Positions 51,848-61,154 are shown, counted from the stretch's first letter. The stretch is DNA of 64,000 nucleotides from Phenylobacterium sp. (GCF_025934275.1 NZ_JAICYI010000005.1:17320-81319), one strand, 5' to 3'. A program made the numbers and translations. Notes: generated by a model from the letters alone, not told the origin.

Positions 51848-53923
51848 TCAGTCCATCAGCTTCTCGGCGAGGTAGGTGTAGTGCCTCGCCCAGCGGCGAG
51901 CGTTGAGCTCGGGGTCGGCGTCGTTGGCGTGGCCGCCGAAGGTCTGCTCGTAATAGAGGTAGGGGTAGCCCATCGCCTGCAGCCTGGCGGCGAACTTCCT
52001 CGCATGACCAGGGTGCACCCGGTCGTCGCGGGTGTTGGTGGTGATGTAGGGCTCCGGGTAATGCATCCCGGGCTTCAGGTACTGGTAGGCCGAGTACCTG
52101 GCGATGAACGCCCGGTCGGCCGGCTTGTCCGGATCGCCATACTCGCCCATCCACGACCCGCCCGCCGAGAGGTGGTTGTAGCGAAGCATGTCGATCAGCG
52201 GGCTCTCGATGACGACGGCGTTCCAGAGCTCGGGATGCTGGGTCATGGAGACGCTCATCAAGACCCCGCCGTTCGAACGGCCGTAGATGCCCAGGCGCCG
52301 CGGCGAGGTGATCCCCCGCTTGAACAGGTCGCGCGCCACCGCGGCGAAGTCGTCGAACGAGCGCTGCCGGTGCTCGCGCAGCGCCGCCTCGTGCCAGGCG
52401 GGGCCGAACTCGCCGCCGCCGCGGATGTTGGCGATCACGTAGGCGCCGCCGCGCTCCAGCCAGATCTTGCCCATCTCGGGCAGGTAGATGGGGGGCTTGG
52501 CGACCTCGAAGCCGCCGTAGCCGTACATGATCGTGGGCGTCGAGCCGTTCAGCGGCGCAGCCTTCGGGCGGATCACGAAGTAGGGAATCTTCGTGCCGTC
52601 GGCGGAGGTCGCCCAGTACTGCTCGACCAGGTCCTTGGATGCGTCGAACCTCGGCGGCAGCTGCTTGAGCTTGACCGTCTCTTCGGAGGCGGTGTCGACG
52701 AACCAGAGCGAGGTGGGATCGAGGAACCCCTCGGCTTCGACGAAGGCCCGGTGGGTCTGATCGGCGGCGTCGACCAGGTTGATGTTGGCGTCCTTCGGCA
52801 GGTCTAGCCGGCGGACGCTCCAGCGGCCGTCGGCGAAGCCGTAGACGTCGACAACGCCCTTCACGTCCTCCAGCAGGTCGACGATCAGCCGGTCCTTGGA
52901 GGCGCGGACGTCCTGGACGGCCTGGCGCGGGCGGGGCTGAAAGATCAGCTGGGGCCGGGCCGCGGCAGGATCGCGCTCCAGCTCGGCCAGGTCGTAGGCG
53001 ATGAGCGCGCCGGCCTTGAAGCCGCGCCACGGCTCCTTGAGCGCGAAGACCAGGCGGCCCGCGACATGGTCCTGGTACTCCGCCTTGAGCGGCAGCGGAA
53101 TGCGCACCGGCCCATTGTCGGCGAGCAGGCTGAATTCGCTCTGGAAGAAGGTGACGCCACGGCGCACCACGATTCCGTCGGTGCGGCCGTCAGGCCCATA
53201 GAGGGCGATCGGCTGGGCGGAGACATCGGTCGGCTTGCCGCGGAACACCTCGCGCGGCGACTGGCCGCGCTTCACGATCTTCAGCACATAGGCGTAGCCT
53301 GACTGGGTCACCTCGCCAGGCGTCCACTCGCGCCCGACGATCAGCGTGTCGGAATCGAGCCATGCCAGGCTCTGCTTGCCGGTCGCGAAGCGGAAGCCGT
53401 TCGGAACGAAGGCCTTTGTCCGGGTGTCGAATTCGCGGACCTCGACCGCGTCGGAGCCGCCGTTGGAGAGCCGCACGAGGCACAGCCGTTCCTCCGGCTT
53501 GAGGCAGGTCGCACCCTTCCAGATCCAGTTCTTGCCCTCGGCCTTCGAGAGCTGATCGAGGTCGAGCAGCGTCTCCCACTGCGGCGCGACCATGCGGTAG
53601 CTGGCGAGCGTCGCGTGCCGCCAGAGGCCGTGCACGTGCTGGCCGTCCTGCCAGAAGTTGTCGATCCCGCCGGCGCGGAAGCGGGGGTCGGGGATGCGAT
53701 CCTGGGCCGTGAAGATGGCCAGCGCCTCGCCGTGGAAGACGGCGTATCGCGGATCGCTCTCCAGCCGCTTGGCGGTGCGCGCGTTCTGCTGCTCGACCCA
53801 GGCCATCGACCGGGGCGCATCGATGTTCTCCAGCCACAGGAAGGGATCGGGCGAATTGGTCTGCGCGTGGGCGGCGGCCGGGGCAAGGATCAGCGCGGCG
53901 AGCGCAACAACCAGCAACTTCAT
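51848..53923 (-). CDS. Secreted prolyl oligopeptidase family (S9) serine peptidase
   Basis: 691 residues from the ATG at 53923. Signal peptide (MKLLVVALAALILAPAAAHA), then a beta-propeller domain (~60-410) and the alpha/beta-hydrolase domain (~440-690). Catalytic Ser in IYGRSNGGVLMS, Asp in TTNTRDDRVHPGHA and His in TFGGHANDADP; the family stretch IMYGYGGFEVAKPPIY and VIANIRGGGEFGPAWHEAAL are present. Cleaves short peptides after proline or similar in the periplasm; exact specificity not determinable. Monocistronic. Confidence 0.92.
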   Translation of the reverse strand: MKLLVVALAALILAPAAAHAQTNSPDPFLWLENIDAPRSMAWVEQQNARTAKRLESDPRYAVFHGEALAIFTAQDRIPDPRFRAGGIDNFWQDGQHVHGLWRHATLASYRMVAPQWETLLDLDQLSKAEGKNWIWKGATCLKPEERLCLVRLSNGGSDAVEVREFDTRTKAFVPNGFRFATGKQSLAWLDSDTLIVGREWTPGEVTQSGYAYVLKIVKRGQSPREVFRGKPTDVSAQPIALYGPDGRTDGIVVRRGVTFFQSEFSLLADNGPVRIPLPLKAEYQDHVAGRLVFALKEPWRGFKAGALIAYDLAELERDPAAARPQLIFQPRPRQAVQDVRASKDRLIVDLLEDVKGVVDVYGFADGRWSVRRLDLPKDANINLVDAADQTHRAFVEAEGFLDPTSLWFVDTASEETVKLKQLPPRFDASKDLVEQYWATSADGTKIPYFVIRPKAAPLNGSTPTIMYGYGGFEVAKPPIYLPEMGKIWLERGGAYVIANIRGGGEFGPAWHEAALREHRQRSFDDFAAVARDLFKRGITSPRRLGIYGRSNGGVLMSVSMTQHPELWNAVVIESPLIDMLRYNHLSAGGSWMGEYGDPDKPADRAFIARYSAYQYLKPGMHYPEPYITTNTRDDRVHPGHARKFAARLQAMGYPYLYYEQTFGGHANDADPELNARRWARHYTYLAEKLMD

Positions 53924-54036
53924 GCCCGGCGTTCTAGGAGAGGAGTGCGGTCCTGTCTTCCCCTTCTCCCGCAAGGGAAGAAGGAGCGGGGTCTCGGCGT
54001 GCCTTACTTGCTCTTCTCGCCTATATGTCCGCGGCC

Positions 54037-54858
54037 ATGAGCCGTCCGTTTCTCAAGATGAACGGGCTCGGCAACGACTTCGTCGTCGTCGAGACCCGCT
54101 CGCAGCCGTTCTCGCCGACCGCGGCGGAGGTGCGCGCGATCGCCGACCGCGCCGCGGGCGTCGGCTGCGACCAGCTGATCGCCATCGAGCCGGCCGCAGG
54201 CGCCGACGCCCGCGTGCGCTTCTGGAACTCGGACGGCGAAGAGGTCGCCGCCTGCGGCAACGGCGCGCGCTGCGTCGGCTGGCTGATCATGCAGGCCGCC
54301 GGCAAGGACGAGGCGGTCCTCGAGACCAAGGCCGGGCGGCTTCGGGCCGCGCGGGCCGGCGAGCGGCTGGTCAGCGTCGACATGGGCGAGCCCCGGCTCG
54401 CCTGGGATCAGATCCCGCTGTCCGAGCCGCGCGACACGCGGGCGCTGGACGTCGTGCTCTACGAGCACCCGCAACTCGGCGCGCCGCCGGCCTGCGTCTC
54501 CATGGGCAATCCGCACGTGGTGTTCTTCGTCACCGATCTCGCCGAGACGCCGGTGACCGAGGCCGGGCCGGCGATCGAGCGGCATCCGCTGTTCCCCGAG
54601 CACGTCAACGTCGGCTTCGCCCAGATCGTGGACCGCCGCCGCATCCGGCTGCGGGTCTGGGAGCGGGGCGCAGGACTGACCAAGGCCTGCGGCACTGGCG
54701 CCTGCGCGGCGGTCGTGGCGGCGGCGCGGCGGGACCTGGCCGATCGGACGGCGACGGTGGAGGTGGACGGCGGCGAACTGCTGATCGAGTGGCGCGCCGA
54801 CAACCACGTGATCATGACCGGGCCCGCGGCCGTCGATTTCGCGGGCCAGCTGCCATGA
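54037..54858 (+). CDS. dapF: Diaminopimelate epimerase
   Basis: 273 residues from the ATG at 54037, which gives MSRPFLKMNGLGNDFVVVE; an ATG 12 bases upstream is the alternative. The two catalytic cysteines are in CGNGARCVGW and KACGTGACAAVVAA. SMGNPHVVFFV and VNVGFAQIVDRRRIRLRVWERGAG are conserved. Converts LL- to meso-diaminopimelate for lysine and peptidoglycan, the same pathway as asd at 25343. Overlaps mtaB by four bases. Confidence 0.95.
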   Translation: MSRPFLKMNGLGNDFVVVETRSQPFSPTAAEVRAIADRAAGVGCDQLIAIEPAAGADARVRFWNSDGEEVAACGNGARCVGWLIMQAAGKDEAVLETKAGRLRAARAGERLVSVDMGEPRLAWDQIPLSEPRDTRALDVVLYEHPQLGAPPACVSMGNPHVVFFVTDLAETPVTEAGPAIERHPLFPEHVNVGFAQIVDRRRIRLRVWERGAGLTKACGTGACAAVVAAARRDLADRTATVEVDGGELLIEWRADNHVIMTGPAAVDFAGQLP

Positions 54859-56204
54859 GCGACCCGGCTGAACACGGCCCGGATCCCGGACGCGACGCCG
54901 GCGCGCCGTTCCGGGATGACGACGCGAACGAGAGCGTTCGCATCGTCACCTTCGGCTGCCGGCTGAACGCCTACGAGAGCGAGCTCATCCGGGCGCGGGC
55001 CGCCGAGGATGGGCTCGAGGGCGCGGTGGTGTTCAACACCTGCGCGGTGACCGGCGAGGCGGTTCGGCAGGCGCGGCAGGCGATCCGGCGCGCGCGCCGC
55101 GAGCGGCCGGGCGCGAAGCTGATCGTCACCGGCTGCGCGGCGCAGATCGATCCGCAGGCGTTCGCGGCCATGCCGGAGGTCGACCTGGTGCTGGGCAACG
55201 CCGAGAAGTCGGCGCCGGGCGCCTACGCCCCTCGGCACGAGGGCCGACGCGTGCGGGTTAACGACATCATGCGCGTGCGCGAGGCCGCGGGCCGCCTGAT
55301 CACCAAGGAGATTGGCCGCCTGCAGGGCCGCGCGCGCGACTACGTCGAAGTGCAGAACGGCTGCGACCACCGCTGCACGTTCTGCGTCATCCCCTACGGG
55401 CGCGGGAACTCGCGCTCGGCGGCGGCCGGCGAGGTGGTGGCGCACGTCGAGCGGCTGGCGGCGCAGGGCTGCCGCGAGGTGGTCTTGACCGGCGTCGACA
55501 TAACCAGTTGGGGCGCCGACCTGCCCGGCCAGCCCACGCTCGGCCAGCTGGTCGCGCGGATTCTGAAGCTGGTCCCGGACCTGCCGCGGCTCAGGCTCTC
55601 GTCGATCGATGCGGCGGAGATCGACGCCGACCTGCTGCGCTGCCTGGCTGAGGAGCCGCGGCTCATGCCCCACCTGCACCTCTCGCTGCAGGCGGGCGAC
55701 GACATGATCCTGAAGCGCATGAAGCGCCGGCACAGCCGCGCCGATGCGCTGAAGCTGGCCGCAGAGGTGCGGGCCGCGCGGCCCGACGTGGCGTTCGGCG
55801 CCGACCTGATAGCGGGCTTCCCGACCGAGACCGCGGCGATGTTCGAGAACACGCTGTCGCTGGTCGAGGCGGCGGGCCTCTCGTTCCTGCACGTCTTTCC
55901 GTTCAGCCCCAGGCCGGGGACGCCTGCGGCGCGCATGCCGCAGCTGCCGCGGGCGGTGGTCAAGGCGCGGGCGGCGAGGCTGCGGGGCGCCGGCGAGGCG
56001 GCGCTGGCGCGGCATCTGGCGCGGCAGGTCGGGCGCACGGTCTTGGGCCTGGTCGAGCGTCCGGGCCTGGCGCGCGCCGAGGACTTCTCGGAAGTGGCGT
56101 TCGAGGGCCCGGGTCGCCCGGGGGAAATCCTGGCCCTGCAGGTGACCGGCCACGACGGCCGGCGCGCGCTCGGCAAGCTGTGGGCGCCGGGGGCGGCGGA
56201 GTAA
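54855..56204 (+). CDS. mtaB: tRNA threonylcarbamoyladenosine methylthiotransferase (MtaB)
   Basis: 449 residues. The N-terminal UPF0004 domain carries cysteines in TFGCRLNAYESE, VFNTCAVTGEAV and VTGCAAQID for one [4Fe-4S] cluster; the radical-SAM cluster sits in VQNGCDHRCTFCVIPYGRG. VDITSWGADLPG and LSLQAGDDMILKRMKRRH are family blocks, and a TRAM-like end follows. Adds methylthio to t6A37 of tRNA. Coupled to dapF by ATGA, a pairing common in Alphaproteobacteria. Confidence 0.93.
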   Translation: MSDPAEHGPDPGRDAGAPFRDDDANESVRIVTFGCRLNAYESELIRARAAEDGLEGAVVFNTCAVTGEAVRQARQAIRRARRERPGAKLIVTGCAAQIDPQAFAAMPEVDLVLGNAEKSAPGAYAPRHEGRRVRVNDIMRVREAAGRLITKEIGRLQGRARDYVEVQNGCDHRCTFCVIPYGRGNSRSAAAGEVVAHVERLAAQGCREVVLTGVDITSWGADLPGQPTLGQLVARILKLVPDLPRLRLSSIDAAEIDADLLRCLAEEPRLMPHLHLSLQAGDDMILKRMKRRHSRADALKLAAEVRAARPDVAFGADLIAGFPTETAAMFENTLSLVEAAGLSFLHVFPFSPRPGTPAARMPQLPRAVVKARAARLRGAGEAALARHLARQVGRTVLGLVERPGLARAEDFSEVAFEGPGRPGEILALQVTGHDGRRALGKLWAPGAAE

Positions 56205-56233
56205 GGGCGCCTCTTCGGGTTGCGGGAGAGGGG

Positions 56234-56863
56234 CTAGGCCGTTGGCGGCGCCCTGCCCGGAAAGCCGGGCAGCGACCACTCGAACACGATCGCGCCGGCG
56301 CGGGTGGCGAAGGCGATCAGGAAGCCGGCGAGACTGGCCGGCCAGATGGCGAGGCCTGTGAGCCGCAGGGCGACGAAGGCGGCTGCGCCCGCCAGGGCCG
56401 CGGTGACATAGAGTTCGCGCCGCAGCAGCACCGAGGGCTCCTCGGCCAGCACGTCGCGGATGATCCCGCCGAAGGTCGAGGTCAGCACCCCCATGACCAC
56501 GGCCGAGAGCGGGGGCGCGCCCAGCGACAGCGCCTTCAGCGCGCCCACAACCGCGTAGGCGGCCATGCCGAGCGCATCGAGCCAGGTGAGGATCCGCTCG
56601 CCACGGCGGCCCCAGCCGAACAGCCAGATCGCCAGCGCCGCGCCGGCGGCGACGACGAGGTAGGCCGGGCGTCCTACCCAGAACACGGGCGCCCCGATCA
56701 GAAGGTCGCGCAGCGTGCCTCCACCCACCCCGGTGACCGCGGCGAAGAAGCCGAAGGTGACGATGTCGTGCTTGCGGCGCGCGGCCGCCAGCGCCCCGGT
56801 CGCGCCGAACACGGCGACGGCGGCATAGTCGAGGAGGCTCAGGGTCGGCGCGAGCGCGTCCAT
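56234..56863 (-). CDS. TRIC/UPF0126-type membrane channel protein
   Basis: 209 residues with about seven membrane segments in two homologous halves, each holding the turn GGGTLRDLLIGAPVFW and FGGIIRDVLAEEPSVLLRRELY. Prokaryotic members (YicG, TRIC-like) form cation or small-solute channels; a glycine transporter role has been suggested for some. ATG at 56863, 58 bases from the divergent ftsY. The C-terminus ends in Pro-rich residues. Confidence 0.87.
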   Translation of the reverse strand: MDALAPTLSLLDYAAVAVFGATGALAAARRKHDIVTFGFFAAVTGVGGGTLRDLLIGAPVFWVGRPAYLVVAAGAALAIWLFGWGRRGERILTWLDALGMAAYAVVGALKALSLGAPPLSAVVMGVLTSTFGGIIRDVLAEEPSVLLRRELYVTAALAGAAAFVALRLTGLAIWPASLAGFLIAFATRAGAIVFEWSLPGFPGRAPPTA

Positions 56864-56921
56864 GGCGTGCACCCTGAGGTCAGGCGTGACGCACCGCAAC
56901 TCCCTCGCTAGAAGGCCGCCC

Positions 56922-57866
56922 ATGAGCGAACCGAAGACGGGCTGGTTCCAACGCCTGACGGCGGGCCTGTCCCGCACCTCGAAGCAGATGGGCGACCAGA
57001 TCGCCCAGGTCTTCGCGGTGAAGGAGCCGCTGAGCCAGGCCAAGCTCGACGAGCTGGAGGAGATGCTCATCGAAGCCGACCTCGGCCCGCACTCCGCCGC
57101 CCGGATCACCGAGCGGTTCGCGGCCGAGACGTTCGGCAAGGACGTCGACGAGGCGGAGATCAAGGCGGCGCTCGCCGAGGCGATCGGTGACGAGCTCGCC
57201 TCGCGGGTCGGCCGCTTCGAGCCGCTGTCGGGACCCAGGCCGTACATCGTGCTGTTCATCGGGGTGAACGGCTCGGGCAAGACCACCACGCTGGGCAAGA
57301 TCGCGGCCGACCTCACTGCGCGCGGCGCCAAGGTGCTGGTGGTGGCCGGCGATACGTTCCGCGCCGCGGCGGTGGAGCAGCTGAAGGTCTGGGCCGACCG
57401 GGCGGGCGCCGATTTCGTCAGCCGGCCGACCGGCTCCGACGCGGCGGGGCTGGCCTACGACGCCGTCGAGACCGCCAAGGCCAAGGGCTACGACGTCGTG
57501 CTGATCGACACCGCCGGCCGGCTGCAGAACAAGCAGGGGCTGATGGACGAGCTCCTGAAGATCATCCGGGTGATCAAACGACTGGATCCCGAGGCGCCGC
57601 ACGAGACGCTGCTGGTGCTCGACGCGACGGTCGGGCGCAACGCGCTCGCCCAGGAGAACATCTTCGGCAATCAGATCGGCGTCTCCGGCATCGTGATGAC
57701 CAAGCTCGACGGCACCGCGCGCGGCGGGGTCCTGGTGCCGGTGGCGCAGGCGTCGGATTCGCCGATCAAGCTGATCGGCGTGGGCGAGCAGATCGAGGAC
57801 CTGCAGGCGTTCGATGCGCGCGCCTTCGCCCGCTCGCTGGTGGGCCTCGCGGATCCCGCCCGATGA
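56922..57866 (+). CDS. ftsY: Signal recognition particle receptor FtsY
   Basis: 314 residues from the ATG at 56922. NG-type GTPase: P-loop GVNGSGKTTTLGKIA, AGDTFRAAAVEQL, VLIDTAGRLQNK, TKLDGTARGG and the C-terminal GVGEQIEDLQAFDARAFARSLVG. It has no long acidic A domain, as often in alphaproteobacteria. Docks Ffh-bound ribosomes at the translocon. Overlaps the yciB-like gene by four bases. Confidence 0.96.
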   Translation: MSEPKTGWFQRLTAGLSRTSKQMGDQIAQVFAVKEPLSQAKLDELEEMLIEADLGPHSAARITERFAAETFGKDVDEAEIKAALAEAIGDELASRVGRFEPLSGPRPYIVLFIGVNGSGKTTTLGKIAADLTARGAKVLVVAGDTFRAAAVEQLKVWADRAGADFVSRPTGSDAAGLAYDAVETAKAKGYDVVLIDTAGRLQNKQGLMDELLKIIRVIKRLDPEAPHETLLVLDATVGRNALAQENIFGNQIGVSGIVMTKLDGTARGGVLVPVAQASDSPIKLIGVGEQIEDLQAFDARAFARSLVGLADPAR

Positions 57867-58438
57867 GCCCGAAGCTCGGCCGCTGGGTGCGCCTGTTCGT
57901 CGACTACGCCGGGCTCGTCGCCTTCCTCGTCACCATCGCGATCACCGGCAGCGCGATCGCGGCGAGCTGGGCGGTGGTGGCGGGCTCGCTGGCGGCGCTT
58001 GCCGCGGGGCTGGTGCTGGAGAAGCGGCTCGCCCCGATGCCGCTGGTCACCGCGCTGTTCGGGGTGATCTTCGGCGGCGCGACCCTCGTCTTCCACGACG
58101 AGCGGATCATCAAGATGAAGCTCACCATCCTCGACGGCGGCATCGCGCTCTTCCTGCTGACCGGCGCGCTGCGCGGCAAGAACCCCTTGAAGGCGCTGAT
58201 GGGCGAGGCCTTCCACCTGCCCGATCCCGTCGTGCGCACGCTCACCCTGCGCTACGCCCTGCTGTTCGCCGCCCTGGCGATCGGCAACGAGGTCGTCTGG
58301 CGCACCCAGTCGACGCGCGTCTGGGCGCTCTACAAATTCCCGGGCACGGTGGTGCTGATCTTCCTGTTCGCGCTCAGCCAGACGCCGCTGATCCTCAAGC
58401 ACGCCGAAGAGGAGCCGGGGACGGGACCGAAACCCTAG
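57863..58438 (+). CDS. yciB: Inner-membrane septation protein A family (YciB/IspZ)
   Basis: 191 residues with about five membrane segments: VDYAGLVAFLVTIAITGSAIAASW, AALAAGLVLEKR, LVTALFGVIFGGATLVFHDE, ILDGGIALFLLTGALRGKNPLKALMGEAF and VVLIFLFALSQTPLI. The block LTLRYALLFAALAIGNEVVW is typical of YciB. Involved in envelope synthesis and division in enteric bacteria. Second gene of the ftsY unit. Confidence 0.9.
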   Translation: MSPKLGRWVRLFVDYAGLVAFLVTIAITGSAIAASWAVVAGSLAALAAGLVLEKRLAPMPLVTALFGVIFGGATLVFHDERIIKMKLTILDGGIALFLLTGALRGKNPLKALMGEAFHLPDPVVRTLTLRYALLFAALAIGNEVVWRTQSTRVWALYKFPGTVVLIFLFALSQTPLILKHAEEEPGTGPKP

Positions 58439-58638
58439 TGGACGGGGACGCGCGGCCCGGCGATCTGCGAGGGGCGAAGGTGCGGCGAGGCCAGGCGCTC
58501 GTAGGGCTTCTCGGGCAGGCTCTTCATGATGACGTCGAGCATCATCCCAGCGTCGGCGCGGATCGGCGGAGGCTCGCCGAACAGCTCGCGCCACAGCGCC
58601 GCCGCCTCGTCGTAGATCCGGTCTTCCCGTCCACTCAT
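58435..58638 (-). CDS. Small conserved hypothetical protein
   Basis: 67 residues, stop codon overlapping that of yciB on the other strand. Sequence MSGREDRIYDEAAALWRELFGEPPPI, then DAGMMLDVIMKSLPEKPYERL, looks like a compact helical protein with balanced composition, so it is likely real rather than a chance frame. No domain recognised. ATG at 58638 in an AT-richer leader (58640-58700), which may be its promoter. Confidence 0.6.
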   Translation of the reverse strand: MSGREDRIYDEAAALWRELFGEPPPIRADAGMMLDVIMKSLPEKPYERLASPHLRPSQIAGPRVPVH

Positions 58639-58714
58639 AAAGCTCCAAACTCGCGTCGTGCGCGAGCCGTTCCAGACTAAAGATAGTTAATTTCAGGGAT
58701 TTAGCGTCAGCGCA

Positions 58715-58960
58715 TCAGACCCGGATGTCCAGCAGCGAGCCGGGCCGCGGAATCCTGCCAGGCGATTGCGCCGTAGCCGCGGACGCGGGCTGCATCGTGG
58801 CCGCAGCCGGTTGCGCCGTCGACGCGGCGGGCGCGGCGGCCTTGCCCATCGCCATGTCGAAGAAGGCGCGCTGGGCCGCAAGCCGCGCGGGATCGCCGCG
58901 CCCCGTCGCCGGAGTCGGGGTGACGGAGGGAAGGATCGGCGGGCGCACGGGCGAGGTCAC
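58715..58960 (-). CDS. Small hypothetical protein, Ala/Pro-rich
   Basis: 81 residues from a GTG at 58960 with a weak ribosome-binding site. The middle is Ala-rich (MAMGKAAAPAASTAQPAAATMQ) and the end GRIPRPGSLLDIRV is unusual enough to look selected. Residues RLAAQRAFFDMAMGKAAAP may form a helix. I do not recognise a family; it might be a cell-envelope or division accessory protein of Caulobacteraceae, but nothing in the sequence shows it. Could also be a chance frame. Confidence 0.45.
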   Translation of the reverse strand: MTSPVRPPILPSVTPTPATGRGDPARLAAQRAFFDMAMGKAAAPAASTAQPAAATMQPASAATAQSPGRIPRPGSLLDIRV

Positions 58961-59014
58961 GGCGGGCTCTTGAGAATTATGGTTAACGCGAGAGCGAGAT
59001 TGGCGGCGGCCGGC

Positions 59015-59554
59015 TCAACGGGCGGTTAACGCGCGTCGGGCCAGAGCCTCCGCGTCGGAGGCTTCCAGCGGGCCGGTGTGCTTGTCGAGCACCATCCCGT
59101 CGGCGCCCACCAGATAGGTCTCCGGAACGCCGGTGACGCCGAACTCCACGCCGGCCCGGCCGCTGCCGTCCTCGAGCCGCTGCAGGTAAGGGTCGCCGAG
59201 CCGGGTGAGGAACACGCGGGTGGCGTCCTCGGAGCCGCGCGGCGGGACGTCCTCGTAGGCCACACCCACGATGCGCACGCCTTCGGCCTTCAGCTTCATC
59301 AGCACGGGCGCCTCGACCTCGCAGGGGGCGCACCAGGAGGCGAAGAAGTTGACCAGCACCGGCCCGCCCTTGGTGAGGTCGCGCAGGCGAACCGGTTGGC
59401 CGTCATCGAGGCTGGGGAGCGTCAGGTCGGGCATCGGCTTGCCGACCAGGGCGTGCGGCTGGACCTGCGGATTGCGATGCAGGCTCTTCAGCCCGAACAG
59501 CAGGCCCAGGCCGACCAGGACCACCAGCGGCAGGATGGCGAGCCAGCGGCTCAT
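59015..59554 (-). CDS. ccmG: Thiol:disulfide interchange protein CcmG/DsbE
   Basis: 179 residues. One N-terminal membrane anchor (~5-22) then a thioredoxin fold with WCAPC in VNFFASWCAPCEVEAP, the cis-Pro motif GVTGVPETYLVG and an inserted loop as in CcmG. It reduces apocytochrome c thiols before haem attachment. It overlaps ccmD by four bases. Downstream part of a ccm cluster; the c-type cytochrome at 42922 would depend on this system. Confidence 0.94.
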   Translation of the reverse strand: MSRWLAILPLVVLVGLGLLFGLKSLHRNPQVQPHALVGKPMPDLTLPSLDDGQPVRLRDLTKGGPVLVNFFASWCAPCEVEAPVLMKLKAEGVRIVGVAYEDVPPRGSEDATRVFLTRLGDPYLQRLEDGSGRAGVEFGVTGVPETYLVGADGMVLDKHTGPLEASDAEALARRALTAR

Positions 59555-59697
59555 CGCTCGCGCTCGCGCTCCGCGCGCGAGCGCCAGCGCCGCGCATGCA
59601 GGAGGCTGGAGAGGATCAGGCCCGCGAACACCACCGCCGTGACCCCGTAGGCCGGCCAGATGTAGGCCGCGTACCTGCCGCCGGAGAGGTCAGCCAT
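59551..59697 (-). CDS. ccmD: Haem exporter protein CcmD
   Basis: 48 residues: short N-terminus MADLSGGRYAAYIWPAYGVT, one membrane helix (AVVFAGLILSSLL) and an Arg-rich cytoplasmic end (HARRWRSRAERERER), the exact plan of CcmD. The ATG at 59697 lies three bases after the ccmC stop, and the stop overlaps the ccmG start (ATGA). CcmD helps release holo-CcmE from the CcmABC complex. Found by reading, as it is very short. Confidence 0.88.
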   Translation of the reverse strand: MADLSGGRYAAYIWPAYGVTAVVFAGLILSSLLHARRWRSRAERERER

Positions 59698-59700
59698 CGT

Positions 59701-60429
59701 TCACGCCCGCGCGGACCGGAGCGCCGCGGCCTCCGCGCGGCGGCGCCACAGCTCGCCGCGGATCCGCACCAGCCACAACGCGCCGAACGCCGCCATGTAG
59801 GCGAGCGCCATCAGCAGCAGCGGCCACAAGTAGACGGTCGCCAGCGTCGGTCCGCCCAGCCGGAACACCGAGGCGCCCTGATGCAGGGTGTTCCACCAGT
59901 CGACGCTGAAGTGGACGATCGGCAGGTTGACCAGACCCACGAGCGCCAGGATGGCCGCTGCGCGCCCGGCCTTGGTCTCGTCGTCGATGGAGGCCCGCAG
60001 CGCGATGTAGGCGACGTAGAACAGGAACAGGACCAGCACCGATGTCAGGCGCGCGTCCCACACCCACCACGCGCCCCACATCGGCCGGCCCCACAGCGAG
60101 CCGGTGACCAGCGCCAGGAAAGTGAAGCCGGCGCCGAGCGGGGCGGCGGCCTGCGCCGCGGCGTCGGCCAGAACGTGGCGGAACACCAGCGCCAACAGGC
60201 TCGCGACGCCGAGGCAGAAGTAGACGAAGAGGCTCATCCAGGCGGCCGGCACGTGGATGAACATGATCCGAACGGTTGCGCCCTGCTGGTAGTCGTCGGG
60301 CGCGGTCCAGCCGAGATAGAGGCCCGCGAGGGCGAGCACGGCGGCGATGACCCCGAACGTCGGGGCGGCCCACCGCGAGAAAGCCATGAACCGCTCCGGA
60401 TTGGCGAGGAAGGCGGGCGCGGCGACCAT
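59701..60429 (-). CDS. ccmC: Haem exporter/handling protein CcmC
   Basis: 242 residues, six membrane segments. The Trp-rich haem motif WGRPMWGAWWVWDARLTS and conserved His residues in IMFIHVPAAWMS and VHFSVDWWNTLHQG are present. It loads haem on CcmE. ATG at 60429; an internal ATG at 60387 is a shorter alternative. ccmB, normally adjacent, is more than 1.4 kb upstream past the two LTXXQ genes. Confidence 0.95.
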   Translation of the reverse strand: MVAAPAFLANPERFMAFSRWAAPTFGVIAAVLALAGLYLGWTAPDDYQQGATVRIMFIHVPAAWMSLFVYFCLGVASLLALVFRHVLADAAAQAAAPLGAGFTFLALVTGSLWGRPMWGAWWVWDARLTSVLVLFLFYVAYIALRASIDDETKAGRAAAILALVGLVNLPIVHFSVDWWNTLHQGASVFRLGGPTLATVYLWPLLLMALAYMAAFGALWLVRIRGELWRRRAEAAALRSARA

Positions 60430-60470
60430 CGGCGCGGATTAGCCCCCGTTGCGGCCGGCCGCAAGCACGC

Positions 60471-61154
60471 CTACAGGTGGGGCGGCGCGGCCGGCGGCGG
60501 AGGGGCCATCGGCGCAGGCGGGACCGGCGGGATGGCCGGCATCGGCGGCATGCGCGGCATCGCCCGCACGAAGCGGATCTGGCGCATCATGCCCATCGGG
60601 CCATCGCCCAGGCGCAGTTCGTCAAAAGCCGCCTTCTGGCGCGGATCGAGCTGGTCGTAGAACTGGCGCGTCGCCTGGATGTAGGCCCGCGCGGCCGCAT
60701 CGTGCTCGGCGAGCCGCCGCTCCATCTGGGCGAGGCGTTCGGGCGTGGTCGCGGCGTCGCGTTCGCCGGAGCGGAAGATCATGGTCCGCTCGGGGTGCAT
60801 CGCCTTCACATAGGCGGCGAGCGCGGCTTCCTGGTTGGGCCGCAGCTGCAGGGCGTTGCGCAGGTGTTCGGCCGTATCGCCATGGCGCGGCACGTCGAGC
60901 GCCATCCGGCGCGCGTCCATGGCTATCTGGCGGGGGTCGATGACGGTGGTCTGGCCATCGCGGGTGATGGTCGTCCGGCCTGAAGCGTCCCGCACGATCC
61001 GCACCTCGTGGCTCTGGCCGTCCGTGGTGCTGCGCACGACCGACTCGGAGGGCCCCTTGGCCGAGGGCGCCGGCTGCGCGAAGGCGACCGCGCCGGCCGC
61101 CGCATAGAGGGCGAACGCCGCGCCCGCGAAAAGGTAGGTGTAGCGCCGGATCAT
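60471..61154 (-). CDS. LTXXQ/Spy-like periplasmic protein (paralogue 1)
   Basis: 227 residues with a signal peptide (MIRRYTYLFAGAAFALYAAAGAVAFA). A ~90-residue N-terminal part with VRIVRDASGRTTITRDGQTT precedes the helical Spy/CpxP-like region: ALQLRPNQEAALAAYVKAMHP and TTPERLAQMERRLAEHDAAARAYIQATRQFYDQLDPRQKAAFDEL, where LDPRQ stands for LTxxQ. The C-terminus is Pro/Met-rich (RAMPRMPPMPAIPP). Possibly a chaperone for envelope stress. It lies between ccmB and ccmC with its paralogue. Confidence 0.82.
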   Translation of the reverse strand: MIRRYTYLFAGAAFALYAAAGAVAFAQPAPSAKGPSESVVRSTTDGQSHEVRIVRDASGRTTITRDGQTTVIDPRQIAMDARRMALDVPRHGDTAEHLRNALQLRPNQEAALAAYVKAMHPERTMIFRSGERDAATTPERLAQMERRLAEHDAAARAYIQATRQFYDQLDPRQKAAFDELRLGDGPMGMMRQIRFVRAMPRMPPMPAIPPVPPAPMAPPPPAAPPHL